A stretch of 64,000 bases of DNA, from positions 157,368,439-157,432,438 of the forward strand of contig BTPG01000003.1 in NCBI GenBank assembly GCA_036245525.1, read 5' to 3'. Below the pieces are notes generated by a model. It saw only the letters and a program-made list of their open reading frames with translations. It ran no database searches and was not told the DNA's origin. A program made the position numbers and the translations under genes. The DNA comes from Semisulcospira habei (taxonomy: Eukaryota > Mollusca > Gastropoda > Semisulcospiridae). Numbering within the stretch: position 1 is the stretch's first letter; every line of letters begins with the position of its first letter. Below, piece after piece: positions 21,641-34,623 of this stretch.

Positions 21641-22941
21641 ACCTAGCCTACACGGGACTATTCATACTATTGTTTTTTCTTCCTTTGTCGTCCTACACGC
21701 CACTACATGCATGGTGTACTAACCAATAACCATCACGGCATTTATAACCTTCTTCTGAGTTTTGACCAAGAATCTGAAGTGCAACGTTGACATGTACAAC
21801 TTGATTTTTTTTTTTTTTATGGTTAAACTTATCAGATCAGTGACAAGTGTAAGAGAATAAAAACATCGGATAAGGATTATCAAATTGTCCGATTTTCTTT
21901 GAACTCACCTAATCTCAAAATCTGATGTCTAAATTAAATAAAAGTGCCCAATATGAAAAAGGCCGTAAATGTGTTATACCTTCCCTTCCAGACATTCTTC
22001 GGCAGACTGGGTCGCAGCAAGTTTCTGAAATTACAAACCACGCTGTTCGACGATCTGCGCCTTGGTTTTCCAAACTGGCCGCTGCAGGGTTGAGCCAGAT
22101 AGTGCGTCGGTTTACACCAAAATATTAGAATAATGTGTTATATCCGACAGCTTGTTTAATCGCAAGAAAATAATTTGATATATTCAGTTTCTATGGTTAC
22201 AATGACATTTGAAAACAGCATAGATCACCATCGCCTCCGTATTCGTTTGTTGTTAGACACAGGTACATGTATGGAAAAATTTAATATTTTGGGGTAAATA
22301 TGAGTATTTGAAATATTCAGTACTTCGTTACCACAAAGGCTGACGTAGAGAAGGACACGAGCTCATGAATTGAAAAATGGAAAAAATAAATCAAGATAAA
22401 GATTAAAATGAACAATTATACTTTTGTTGATGAAATACAAAGAATACGACGTGCTAACAATCGTAGCGATCATAATTTTTAGAGCAACCTTTCTGACTTA
22501 ACTTTGATTGGCTAGAATGTCAATGGCAACAAAAATGGAGGAAGACGCAAGAGTTTCTTACGCTCGAAAACTGTTGTGTTTACTTTCACAATAAGTTCAC
22601 GCCAAGGTTGGTCATTACGTGTGTCCTTTCTTGAAAGAAATATCTGGAACGCATACGAATATACCAAACATTGTTGGTCTGTACCATGATACAGGTCTAA
22701 AGCGTGCCTGTGATAAAAAAATTCTGCGGTCAGCCGCTACAAAGTGGTAGTCGATCTCCAACACAGACTAAATGATTTTCTCACACTGATTGCACTGTAA
22801 TTTGAAGTCCATGGAGGAACTTTATGAATGAATACTTTAAGTTCCATAATTATGGTCCCAGCCTATCACTAGACACAATGCCTACAGCGCCCAATCCAGA
22901 CCAAAAAGGTTACTGCCAAGCGTGTAAAATGCAGAGAAGAA
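21640..22941. other. No supported feature
   Basis: AT-rich. Short frames at 22535 (MEEDARVSYARK) and 22878 (MPTAPNPDQKGYCQACKM) are too short and lack good splice sites to call. Confidence 0.4.
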
Positions 22942-23295
22942 CCCAACTGAGAAAGAAACACGCTTGGAAAAGACAGTTACAACACAATTTATGAATAATT
23001 CGGGTAAACACCTTTTTCAAAATAGACAAACAAACAAGTAGTGATCAGTTGCTACTTATCGCAGAAGGAATGTTGCAACTGAAGGATGTGACGTAAAACA
23101 AAAGAAGGAGAACAAAAGTGACTTGTTCTTCTTTTGTTTTACTCTTCAGTTGCCACATTCCTTATGCGTTAAGATAAGTAGCAGCTGATCACTACTTGTT
23201 TGTTTGTCTATTTTGAAAAAGAGTATTTACCGAAATATTAATAAAATTGTGTTGTAACTGTCTTTTCTAAGCATGTTTTTTTTTTCTCCGTTGGG
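22942..23295. mobile_element. Large inverted repeat (foldback/MITE-like)
   Basis: Two arms of about 172-175 bp (22942-23116 and 23124-23295) are near-complete reverse complements around a 7-bp loop (aagtgac): cccaactgagaaag... pairs with ...ttctccgttggg, and aaacaaacaagtagtgatca with tgatcactacttgtttgttt. No coding. It ends exactly where DIRS element 0 begins. Confidence 0.85.
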
Positions 23296-23754
23296 TTTGT
23301 TTCCTCAAAATACATTACCATACCCCTTAACTTACCAGATTTCGGCCTAAGCATCCTTGTGTGTATCTATACGACAAAGGGCGTAACTGAGAGAGTTGTA
23401 TCCAAGTGACCGGGTAGTCTCCCCTCCCTCCATCCGGTCACGTGAGCCATGTATTCCCGCCAGTTGTACCATTAGCTTCACCGTGAACGGTTCACCGGCT
23501 TCAGCCTCTCGGTTGGATTATTCTACTACTATACTACGTGGCAAGCTTTGCTAGTTGCTAGAAGATGGCGATGTAAGGCCTTGGGTTATGCCTACGATTA
23601 AATGGACTGTTTACGGCGCTGTTGGCATTTTCCGTTGAATTTTCTCGAATTTCCATCGAGTCTGGGCTAAGCCCTCAACCGGTTTGTAAGTACTGTGCTC
23701 GGGGCCTTTCGTCGTTGGCCCCGTGCGGTGGCTTCATGGCTTCTGCTTTGTGTT

Positions 23755-25640
23755 GCAGCGCACAGCTATACACCTGCAAGAGATGCAAGGGATTTTAGTG
23801 GCCGACGGACTCGCATACTCTGTGTCTACCCTGTTCCGGCTGCTCCTCACCCCGTACCTGCGCTCAGTGCGCCACGTGGAATAAGCAGAAGTGGTCGCAG
23901 CCTGGGAGTTCTATCAGCGACGCCGCCCGGGGGCTAAGGATTCTACCACGCCTTTGGACAGTGCCAGGTCCAAGCATTAAAGCTCCTTTAGCCCCCGTAC
24001 CACCCAGATCTCCGCGCCATCGTGCGACCTCGGAGATTGTGGGTTCCGCTTCCCGCCGGACTCTGGATTCAGTCCCGTTAGCCCTCTCATAGCGATGACT
24101 GGGAGAGTCCACCCGGTCTCACATGGTCCTTCGCAAGGAGTGGCCAAGAGACCTCTGCCAGTCTCGCATGGTCCTCCGCAGGGGCGGCCGAGAGACAGCA
24201 TGCGCGAGACACACCCGTTTACGCTAGCTTCCTCTAGACACCGTCCGTCGACCACCCCCAGCGCTCGCGGGCCTCCTAGTTCGGAGTTGCGCTCGAGCAG
24301 TCGCTGCTACGGGAGGAGCCATTCCTCTCGGCGTCGGTCTCCTTCTCCCGGCGCAGCCAGGGCTCCCGGCTGGAGCCAGTCCCTTCACCCCCCGCAGCGC
24401 CACTCTTGTCCCAGCCTTTCCCCCAGCTTTCGGGGGAGTTCTCGTGCTCACCCCTCTCAGCACCACAACTACCCACTGGTCTCGTGAGTACTGTGTACAT
24501 GTCGTCTTCCCTCTCTCGTCATCCGTGCAATGCCTCCGGTCAGCGCTACGCTCGCCTTTCACCTGACTCTAGCTCACCGCGCGGACCCCCTGAGCACTCC
24601 CCTGACAGACCCTTCTGGTCTCCGGACAGTGGTTTTCCTCGTTGTGACATGGTTTCGGTGTCACCCGCGGAGGAGAATGAAAACATCCTCAGTCTGTTTC
24701 CGGAGGACTCGGCGACCGCCATGTTCCCTCTGGAACCCCGCAGCGCTTCCGCGTCCAACATGCCAGGAGAGACATCGGGCGCGACTGACTCTTAGCGAGA
24801 TCTAGACGAGGCAGCACGGTTATCTCTACTATTCTTCCCTTGGAGGGATGCCCACCTTCGCCTCCGCTCAAGAGGAAGGCCGCGGCCTCGGTCAGTGCAC
24901 CGCTACAGGCGAAGCGTTTCAAGACTCCCCGTCAGCCCAGGATTTAGAAATCTGATGGACGCCTGTAATGACCACCTGTCCCATGGCAAGCTGCGTGACA
25001 GAGGGTTCTTCTCGGACACACGTTGGCCCTCAGGCATTGATGTCAAGTTTCGGCAAGCCTGGTACGCAGGACACTCTCAAGCCTTCGCCTGCCCTCTCCC
25101 ATCTGTGGACCCTGTGGCATAGTTACATGCTGGAGGCAAGGTTCCTGCCTGTCGGTTCTTCCCCTCCTGGCTGGAAAACCTGGTAAGTCTCATTCGCAAC
25201 TCCCTGGCTTGTGCGGGATTTCTGGACCTGGCCCCGCAGGTGGTGGTCAGGAGTGTGGAAGAGTTTTGGGAGCGTCCAATTGAGGGCTGTTGGCGGGACG
25301 TCCACTCTCTCGCCATACCATCGAATCACACCGTGCTCCACATCGCGACCTATTCCTTGGCGGCGGTGGCAAATTGCGACCTGTTGAGACAGGATTCTTT
25401 ACTGAAGAGTCCCCGGGCATACCCTCGACCTTCGTCGCTCAGCTGCGCCGTGCTCCCCTGGGGGGCCTCCACCTTTGACTCTACCTGGCAAGAGGTTCAG
25501 GACGCCGCCAAGGACCGATGGCCGAGCGCTCCCAGTGTGGATTCCTACAGTTTCAGCTTCCAGCTAGGACAAGGGTCGCGCCCTGCGGAGCTTCAGTCCC
25601 GCCTCCCGGCCGGTTACCAGACTACCTCCCAGTCCCAGAC
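23755..25640 (+). pseudogene. DIRS element 0 ORF1 (Gag-like), frameshifted
   Basis: The Cys-rich N-terminus (YTCKRCKGF, LPCSGCSSPRTCAQC-type, read across frames) lies at about 23765-23890. The capsid-like C-terminal half reads FRNLMDACNDHLSHGKL, RDRGFFSDTRWPSGIDVKF and YAGHSQAFACPLPSVDP at about 24945-25120, then NSLACAGFLDLAPQ-like. Several stops and shifts. Confidence 0.7.
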
Positions 25641-25755
25641 GTGAGGCCTTCTGGTCATGCCCGCCCCCTCCAGTCCTTGGCTTCCGAGCTTTCCCCATCA
25701 GTGACTTTCCCCGTCTTCGGCTTTTGACCGCCCCCCCCACCCCTATCCCCACCAC

Positions 25756-25756
<1 letters not shown>

Positions 25757-25788
<32 letters not shown>
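25757..25788. repeat. Poly-C tract (32 bp) in DIRS element 0
   Basis: Uninterrupted C32 in the proline-rich region downstream of ORF1. Similar C tracts occur in elements 2 and 3. Confidence 0.9.
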
Positions 25789-25791
<3 letters not shown>

Positions 25792-25869
25792 CGTCAGCTC
25801 CTGGGCGTTCTTGGGCCAGGATAGGAGCTTCTTCCGACTTCACTCCCTGCAGGGTCTCCAGTCTGCATG

Positions 25870-28088
<2,219 letters not shown>

Positions 28089-28323
28089 CAGGGATGTCAC
28101 TGGCCGTCGGACACCGGACATAGTCCGATTGACTTGGCCTAATGTCCGATGAACAGAAAGATCAGCAGGACAAATTAATGTCCGATTGTTTGTTTCAAAA
28201 AGAGGACATGTGTCCAATTGTTTTTCCGTTGATCGCGGACACCGCTAGCGACATTTTTTTCCGAGTAGGCTGGCGCTTTGCGGTAGTCGGCTTTACACTG
28301 TGCGAGCGAGTGACGTGTAGTGT

Positions 28324-28338
28324 GTTATTCCCGGCAAC
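28324..28338 (+). promoter_or_regulatory. Possible X-box (RFX site) with nearby inverted CCAAT box
   Basis: GTTATTCCCGGCAAC fits the degenerate RFX X-box pattern RYYNYY-N3-RRNRAC; ATTGG at 28347-28351 is an inverted CCAAT. It lies 1.4 kb upstream of the first CFAP20DC coding exon. The motif is short and could be chance. Confidence 0.25.
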
Positions 28339-28444
28339 GCCCTCTGATTGGCTGACCCTAAAGTTCAGCTATTTTTAGCGAAAGCGAGACTGCACGAGCG
28401 AGGGTCGTGTAGAGTGTGATTCCGTAAACATCGCCTTGGTACAA

Positions 28445-28597
28445 ATGGAAGGGCCTGATCAAGTCAACGGTCAACACCCTTTTGTCTTCAGTGTTGTTGA
28501 CAAGTGGGCAGCTGACAAGAAAAGGGTTCTGTTTTCAGCTAGGAGGGGTACCACTGTTCAACAGGACTCAGAAAAACCATCCACTTCTGCTGAGTGA
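28445..28597 (+). CDS. Small 50-residue ORF in hAT-like element
   Basis: Begins MEGPDQVNGQHPFVFSVVDK and ends in a Ser/Thr-rich tail. It may be a leftover N-terminal exon of a transposase or chance. I do not recognise a domain. Confidence 0.3.
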   Translation: MEGPDQVNGQHPFVFSVVDKWAADKKRVLFSARRGTTVQQDSEKPSTSAE

Positions 28598-28803
28598 TCA
28601 GCGCATATCAGTTCCACCGAGTCTGAGGGTGTCATTTTGATTTTCAAGTCAGTGTAGCAGCCTACTACATGTAGTGAAGTTTCAGATAAATCTAACAAAT
28701 GTAGCCTATTGACAAGGCCATTTTAAAGTATTTTCTGCATTAGTTTTCTACATTTGTTCATCATGTCTATTAGCCACAATAGTGTGAGAATTTAAATCTT
28801 TAA

Positions 28804-28878
28804 CCCATTTGCTACCAGAAACCTGCTGTGGCCCATGCTGAAAGCATGGGCCACAGCAGGTTTCTGGTAGCGAATGGG
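28804..28878. mobile_element. TTAA-flanked near-perfect hairpin MITE
   Basis: A 75-bp palindrome, CCCATTTGCTACCAGAAACC and its complement around a 3-base loop, flanked by TTAA on both sides (28800-28803, 28879-28882). CCC...GGG ends with TTAA duplications are the signature of piggyBac-type elements. Nested in the hAT-like element. Confidence 0.85.
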
Positions 28879-29470
28879 TTAATGACAACATGAACAAGTA
28901 AACAAAAAAAAAATAGTAACTGGAATGATTTTTTTTTCTTATACATTTTCTTACAGAAAGCTCATCTCCTTTTGTTATAGCCTTAGGCTTACTAATCATT
29001 ACATTTCCGTTTAGTCAGTACATGGTCTAATATTTTTATAATGCTATTCTAGTCAGTACATTTCCTTGCACTGTGAATTCCTTGAAGTGCCAAAATGACA
29101 GTTTAGTTTGTGAGTTGTGAGCCTGAGCATGAAGAATTTGCTACCTCTGTTACAAGGCCCTGATATGTTTTTCATGCGAATCTGCGATGACAGTATTATC
29201 TGAATGACATAATAACTTGTTCACTTTTCTTTGCCTTTTTACGTTTATGTCCTTCTCGTCAACAGTCAGTAAATATCTCACTCAGCCTAGCTGTGTTTAT
29301 GTGGTTTCTGTTTTACTATCAGTTTTGTCACGTGCGAAATGTCCTATTGTTTTGTTCCAATTCAGGACAAATGTCCTATCCCTCTGCCACCCTCCAGGAC
29401 ATTTGTCCTATAGGTGTCCAGCTCCAGTGACATCCCTGAAGCTGTTGTGAAAACCATGAACACTCTTTAA

Positions 29471-29672
29471 CCCATTTAACCCCATGCGTGGATTTCAGAG
29501 TTTGGATGTCACCTAACGTCTATGTACCAGTTACAGGAGACGAATCGACCATGATAATTCAAGAGTAGTGCCAGATTAGTTTGGCACCATCAGGCGCCAA
29601 AATAGCCTGGCACTACCCTTGAATTATTGTGGTCGATTCATCTTCTGCTGTAGGGCGTAGAGGCTAAATGGG
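29471..29672. mobile_element. piggyBac-like TTAA MITE (subfamily 1)
   Basis: Left TTAACCCATTTAACCCC; right TAAATGGG with a decayed TTAA. The centre is a hairpin pairing gataattcaagagtagtgcc with ggcactacccttgaattat. It ends 85 bp before the CFAP20DC start exon. Confidence 0.75.
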
Positions 29673-29757
29673 ATTGAGGGATATACATACAAAAGAAATT
29701 GAATGTATCCTCCAGTAGTACATAATAGTAAGAATGCTTTATTTTTTTTTTTTTCAG

Positions 29758-29833
29758 AACTTCATACACATTGCCCTTGTGTGTCAGAGTGAAACTGAGG
29801 GCATCGGTCATCATGTTCAAGAATGAATATCAG
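29758..29833 (+). CDS. CFAP20DC: CFAP20DC first coding exon (coding part 29813-29833)
   Basis: A polypyrimidine tract and acceptor (ttttttttcag) end at 29757, so a non-coding exon must exist upstream. The exon carries 55 bases of 5' leader, then ATG and seven codons, MFKNEYQ, ending at a GT donor (caggtataa) in phase 0. MFKNEYQ is the conserved N-terminus of CFAP20DC as I recall it, and the next exon continues GGSYFEIF as expected. The protein is a CFAP20-domain relative associated with cilia; its molecular role is not visible here. The exon is too short to stand out alone; its identity rests on the in-phase series of four exons. Confidence 0.85.
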
Positions 29834-31131
29834 GTATAATTCTTCTGTATTGATATTTATACTAGAGCACTGCTTGTCATGCAGTGCAGGCCTATCGGCG
29901 TTAAAATAATAGCTAGAACTGTCGTTTTTCTCATACACATAATGGAATCCTACTGAGGAAGCCAAAACAAACATTGACACAACAAGATTTACTCTTTCTG
30001 AAAAATATCTTCTGTCACTCATTCAACTTGTTATTCCTTTATGTGTTTGGCAGTTTTAGAATGGTTTTACTACACTGTACAAACAAGCATCAAACAAATA
30101 AAGGAATTAACAAGTTGAACGAGCGACAGACATTTTTGGCTCATGTGTGAAGCAAAAGTGAGTATGTCCTGGGCAAGTGGTTATCCGTCTGTCGTCCGTG
30201 GTAAACTTTAACATTGGCATTTTCTCAGAGACTATTCAAGCCACAGTCTTCAAACTTGAGCCAAGGATACTTTGTGGCCAGACCTTTCTAAACATACTAA
30301 TTTGAGTGACCTCTCACAAATGTCAAGGTCACAGGGGATCAGAAAATAGGTCCAAAATAGCTATATTTTGACATAATTTATTTTTTCTCAAATACTATTC
30401 ACAACTTCAAACCCATACTTGGTACAAAGATACCTGACGGTAAGACCTTTCTATGCATACTAATTTGGTTGATCCCTTGGAGAGGTCAAGGGTCACAAGA
30501 GCTCAGGAAATAGGTAAAAAAATACTAAATAGCCATATTTGGACAAAAGATGTTTTTTCTCAAATACTATTCACAACTTGAAACCCAAATTTGGTACAGA
30601 TCAGTCGTACCTGATGGTAAGACCTATCAATGCATAATGATCTGGATGACCCTTTAGAAAGGTCAAGGGTCACAAGAGGCCATCAAATGTGTGTCAAATG
30701 CGAATTTATTTAAATAAAATTGTAGGTACAGTGGAGTCCAGTTAACACGAACTCGCTTTACACGAATTTCCGGTTAACACGAACCGTTTTTGCATTCCCG
30801 GCCGACGGCCTTCTTATTCTGTATTAAAATTTCACTGATAACACGAAATGCTTAACACGAAATTTTGCTTTACACGAAGCTGGTTTCGGTTCCCAACCAG
30901 TGCAATTTCACTATTATTCACCTGTTTAACACGAACACAGATTCCATTCACCGAAAACCAATTCACGTGTCGCTCTCGCGCTGTAGTATACGACATATCA
31001 GAGTGAACTCTAGTCTGTGATTGGCTGAATAGCCTTCGGTTGTTGTAATCCGTCTTCTCATTGGCTAGCGTTTCTGAGTCAGTTGAAATACTTGGAGAGG
31101 AGACGGGCGCCGCCAAGTTCGCCTAAGCCCA

Positions 31132-32645
31132 TTGAAAGGGCTGATGGACAAGCAACAGAATAAGAATAACATGCCGGATCGGTCGGGGCCCGGATCACCA
31201 ACGACCGCGCACCCCATTGGAGGTCTCCAGGGTGGGGGCGACAAGTGTGTTACTGGAACCAAACCCACCATCAAGCTGCCCACGCAAGGAATAACTATCG
31301 GAACTTGGAACGTTCGCACACTCTACCAGTGCGGCAAAGTGAAGGAACTCACCCACGAGTTAAAGCGCTATCGCTGGGACATTGTAGGACTTGCAGAAGT
31401 TCGATGGACAGGCTTCGGAGAAACAACAACAGATGAAGGCCATAAAATCTGGTTCAGCGGAAAAGAAACCAAGCACGAACATGGCGTAGCTTTTATCGTA
31501 AGGAAAGAGGTGGCTGGAACTGTCATCAGCTGCACCCCCGTGTCAAGCAGACTAATCTCCATCTGCATCTCCGCCCGACCGCACAACATCACTATAATAC
31601 AAGTATACGCTCCAACAGCAGATCATGATGATGAAGAATTAGAAGAATTTTACGAACAACTGGACAACATCATCAAGAAAACACCTAAGAAAGACATTCT
31701 GACTGTCCTCGGTGACTGAAATGCAAAGATCGGCCCTGACGCTTACCAACAATGGGCAGGAACAGCTGGCAAGTTTGGCCTTGGAGAAACAAACGACAGA
31801 GGCCTGCGACTTTTAGAGTTCGCACAGAGTCACCGTCTTACCGTTGCTAATACCCTCCATCCACACAAGAAGTCAAGAACAGTGACATGGCAATCGCCAG
31901 GAGGCCTGGTCCATAACCAGATTGACTTCATCTTGCTGCCTCGACGATTCAAATAATAATAATAATAATAATACCGTTATTATATAGGCGCTTTTTCTCA
32001 ATTTTGGGGAAATCGACTCAAAGCGCCGCGCCTGAAACCCAACACACACACTCACGAAACAAACGCGGATTTACGCCATTTAAGACAAACACAGTACAAG
32101 ACAAACGAAGGGCCAGTCAGCTACTGAAGTTACAGAGATTTTTTTATCGCTTGTATTTGAAATTTTGTAAAGTGGCCTGAGACCGGTACCAAAGTGTGGG
32201 GGGTGGAAGAACCGGAGTACCCGGAGAAAGAACCCCCGACGGTCCGCCCGAATTAACGGTGACACTTACCAGAGGAGAAAAGTCCAACGCCGGAACCCGG
32301 TATCGAACCGCTCACCTTTGGAATTGGTGGCAGGCGCCTTAACCACTGCGCCACGGACCGCCCCAATCCAGCGTTAACAAAGCACAAACGAGGTCCTTTC
32401 CTGGCGCTGATATTGGGCAGCGACCACAACCTCGTCCTTACTAGCCTCAAGTTGAAGCTGGCATTGAAACGAGACAGCAAGAGTCCTCGCATCCGATTCG
32501 ACCTCGAGAAGCTAAAAGACCCGGAAGTAGAAGAGGTCTTCCAAGCCCAGGTGGGAGGCAGATTTGCAGCCTTGGCTACTTTGGACTGGGATGTAGACAC
32601 CCTTGCTGGAAATATAAAAGAGGTGTTACTTTCTACAGCAGAATA
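31132..32645 (+). pseudogene. LINE D endonuclease domain, interrupted
   Basis: Motifs: ITIGTWNVRTLYQCGK, GLAEVRWTGFGE (catalytic Glu), IIQVYAPTADHDDEELEEF, then a stop in place of Trp or another residue after LTVLGD (31717-31719). It continues LLEFAQSHRLTV, NQIDFILLPRRFK to 31952; the SINE follows, and after it IGSDHNLVLTSLKLK at 32410. A second stop (TAA) occurs at 32643-32645 after LLSTAE. Confidence 0.85.
31953..32362 (-). mobile_element. tRNA-derived SINE, copy 2
   Basis: Minus-strand copy of the family at 734-1150. The head reads GGCGGTCCGTGGCGCAGTGG with B-box GGTTCGATACC; the tail is (ATT)n at 31953. It splits the LINE D endonuclease between the IDF and SDH motifs. Confidence 0.9.
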
Positions 32646-32646
32646 A

Positions 32647-34623
32647 GTGCTGGGAAAGCAGAGGAAGCGCAAACAGCCCTGGGTCACCGATGACATCCTT
32701 GATCTCTGTGATGAGAGGAGAGCCTGGAAGAAAAAGAGAGGCCAAGACCTCACATCAGCAAACAAGTACAGACTTATCAACAAGAAGATCAGGAAGAGGA
32801 TGAAAGAAGCCAAAGAAGATTGGATTGAAGACCAGTGTCGTAGCGTGGAAGAGGGCATGGCAAACGGCAACAGCAAGAAGGCTTATGAAACGCTAAGGAC
32901 CCTCACCAAGACTCAACAGCGAACAGCCACAGTCATCGAAGACAGCAGCGGCCAACTCCTTACGGAAAACACTGCTGTACTAAACAGATGGACTGAGTAC
33001 TGCCGAGACTTGTATAACTACAAGAATGAGCCAGACACCAGCATCCTCCAAAACAACCAGGCTGGGGCCAGGAAGGCCGAAGACCTGCCAGTGTTAGCTG
33101 AAGAGGTGGAAACAGCTGTACGCGGCCTGAAGGGAGGAAAGTCTCCAGGTGTAGACAACGTACCTGCTGAACTGTTGAAACATGGAGGAGAAGTAACAAC
33201 GAAGGTACTCACTACACTCTGTCAAAAGATCTGGGAGCAAAAGAAATGGCCAGTAGAATGGACACAGTCTCTAGTGATCCCGCTCCCCAAGAAAGGAAAC
33301 CTGAAACAGTGCCAGAACTACAGAACTATCAGTCTGATAAGTCACCCTAGCAAAGTAATGCTTAGAATCATTCTCAACCGCCTCAAAACTTTCGCCGAGG
33401 AACTACTGGCAGAAGAACAGGCTGGCTTCAGAGTTGGAAGAAGCACTGTAAAGCAGATTTTCAACTGCCGCGTCCTGATCGAGAAACATCTGCAGCATCA
33501 GCGCGAACTCTACCACAACTTCATTGATTTCAGGAAAGCATTTGATCGCGTCTGGCACGACGGACTCTGGCAAGTCATGAGATCGTTCAACATAGAGGAG
33601 GGGCTGATCCAAATGATAGAAGCGCTTTACAAGAACGCCTGCAGCGCGGTTCTACTTAACAATCAGTCAGGCGAGTTCTTCAGGACGACGATCGGTGTCC
33701 GTCAAGGATGCCTGCTCTCTCCTGTCCTTTTCAACATATTCCTGGAGAAGATCATGCAGGAAACCCTCCACGACCACCATACTTCAATCTCTATTGGTGG
33801 CAGATCCCTGTGCAATCTTCGATTCGCAGACGACATTGACCTCATGGCAGGCAGCAATAGTGAGCTCCAAAACCTGACAGACAAACTTTCAAGTAGCGCA
33901 GGGTCTTATGGCATGGAGATCAGTACGGATAAAAGCAAAGTGATGATCAACACCACAAGCGACAGCAGCAGCAACATTCACATGAACGGCCAGAAGCTAG
34001 AAGAGGTCAATAGCTTCAAGTACTTGGGAGCCACCCTGTCCAAAGACGGTAGTTGCATAGCAGAGATCCGTATCAGGATAGGTACAGCAACATCCGCAAT
34101 GGCCAGGCTGGACAGGATATGGCGAAGTAACTCCATCAGCTTCACCATCAAGTACAGGCTTTACAAGTCCCTCGTAGTGTCTATTCTACTCTACGGCTGT
34201 GAGACTTGGACGCTGCTTGCAGACTCAGAAAAGAAAATCCAGGCCTTTGAGAACAAGTGCCTGAGGAAGTTGCTCCACATCTCGTACCGCGAGCACAAGA
34301 CCAACGAATATGTACGGAGCATCGTCACTTCCCTGGTGGGCCCACATGAACCCCTTCTGGCAACCGTGAAACGGCGCAAGCTTGCTTGGTTTGGCCACGT
34401 GACCCGACACAACACCTTGTCCAAGACTATCCTCCAAGGCACTCTCGAAGGAAGTCGTCGGCGAGGTCGTCAGAGAAAGAGTTGGGTCGCAAACATAAAA
34501 GAATGGACCGAACTCAAGATGCCAGACTTGCTTGCCACCGCCCAAAATAGAACTCAGTGGAGAGCACTGTCTGTTGCTGCTGCCTTTCAGTCCCCCCAAC
34601 GCCCAGTTCGGGCAAGGGACTGA
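32647..34623 (+). CDS. LINE D reverse transcriptase
   Basis: An uninterrupted 658-codon frame covering the linker and complete RT. Motifs: KGGKSPGVDNVPAELLKHGG, VIPLPKKGNLKQCQNYRTI, EEQAGFRVGRSTVKQI, NFIDFRKAFDRVWHDGL, IGVRQGCLLSPVLFN and catalytic NLRFADDIDLM, then FKYLGATLSKDGS, LLYGCETWTL and a C-terminal RRKLAWFGHVTRH, RGRQRKSW stretch. The true polyprotein begins upstream, so the first Met codon is only a frame boundary. RT would prime on nicked DNA and copy LINE RNA. Intact RT with broken endonuclease means it cannot move alone. Confidence 0.85.
   Translation: MLGKQRKRKQPWVTDDILDLCDERRAWKKKRGQDLTSANKYRLINKKIRKRMKEAKEDWIEDQCRSVEEGMANGNSKKAYETLRTLTKTQQRTATVIEDSSGQLLTENTAVLNRWTEYCRDLYNYKNEPDTSILQNNQAGARKAEDLPVLAEEVETAVRGLKGGKSPGVDNVPAELLKHGGEVTTKVLTTLCQKIWEQKKWPVEWTQSLVIPLPKKGNLKQCQNYRTISLISHPSKVMLRIILNRLKTFAEELLAEEQAGFRVGRSTVKQIFNCRVLIEKHLQHQRELYHNFIDFRKAFDRVWHDGLWQVMRSFNIEEGLIQMIEALYKNACSAVLLNNQSGEFFRTTIGVRQGCLLSPVLFNIFLEKIMQETLHDHHTSISIGGRSLCNLRFADDIDLMAGSNSELQNLTDKLSSSAGSYGMEISTDKSKVMINTTSDSSSNIHMNGQKLEEVNSFKYLGATLSKDGSCIAEIRIRIGTATSAMARLDRIWRSNSISFTIKYRLYKSLVVSILLYGCETWTLLADSEKKIQAFENKCLRKLLHISYREHKTNEYVRSIVTSLVGPHEPLLATVKRRKLAWFGHVTRHNTLSKTILQGTLEGSRRRGRQRKSWVANIKEWTELKMPDLLATAQNRTQWRALSVAAAFQSPQRPVRARD

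Larger units (their letters stand above)
23296..25866 (+). mobile_element. DIRS element 0: 5' part only (left ITR + ORF1 remnant)
   Basis: Starts tttgtttcctcaaaatacat like elements 1 and 2, then the left inverted terminal repeat of the element-1 type (to about 23470). About 21 bp containing the GATGGCATTAC core is missing at 23320. ORF1-like protein is recognisable but frameshifted. Sequence stops matching at about 25866, before RT, and no right ITR follows. A dead, truncated copy. Confidence 0.8.
28089..29438. mobile_element. hAT-like DNA transposon, non-autonomous
   Basis: Terminal inverted repeats CAGGGATGTCACTGG at 28089 and its complement ending at 29438, followed by subterminal repeats of ggacat/gtccgatt and gtcctat type. 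CAGGG-type ends are typical of hAT elements. The expected 8-bp duplication is not clean (ttcaagct against aagctgtt). No complete transposase; it contains a 50-residue frame and a TTAA hairpin. Confidence 0.65.

Noticed and set aside
22535..22594. Possible host start MEEDARVSYARK
   Set aside because: Only 19 codons before a stop and no good donor in frame.
22878..22990. Short frame MPTAPNPDQKGYCQACKM
   Set aside because: Runs into the large inverted repeat; CxxC alone is not enough to call a gene.
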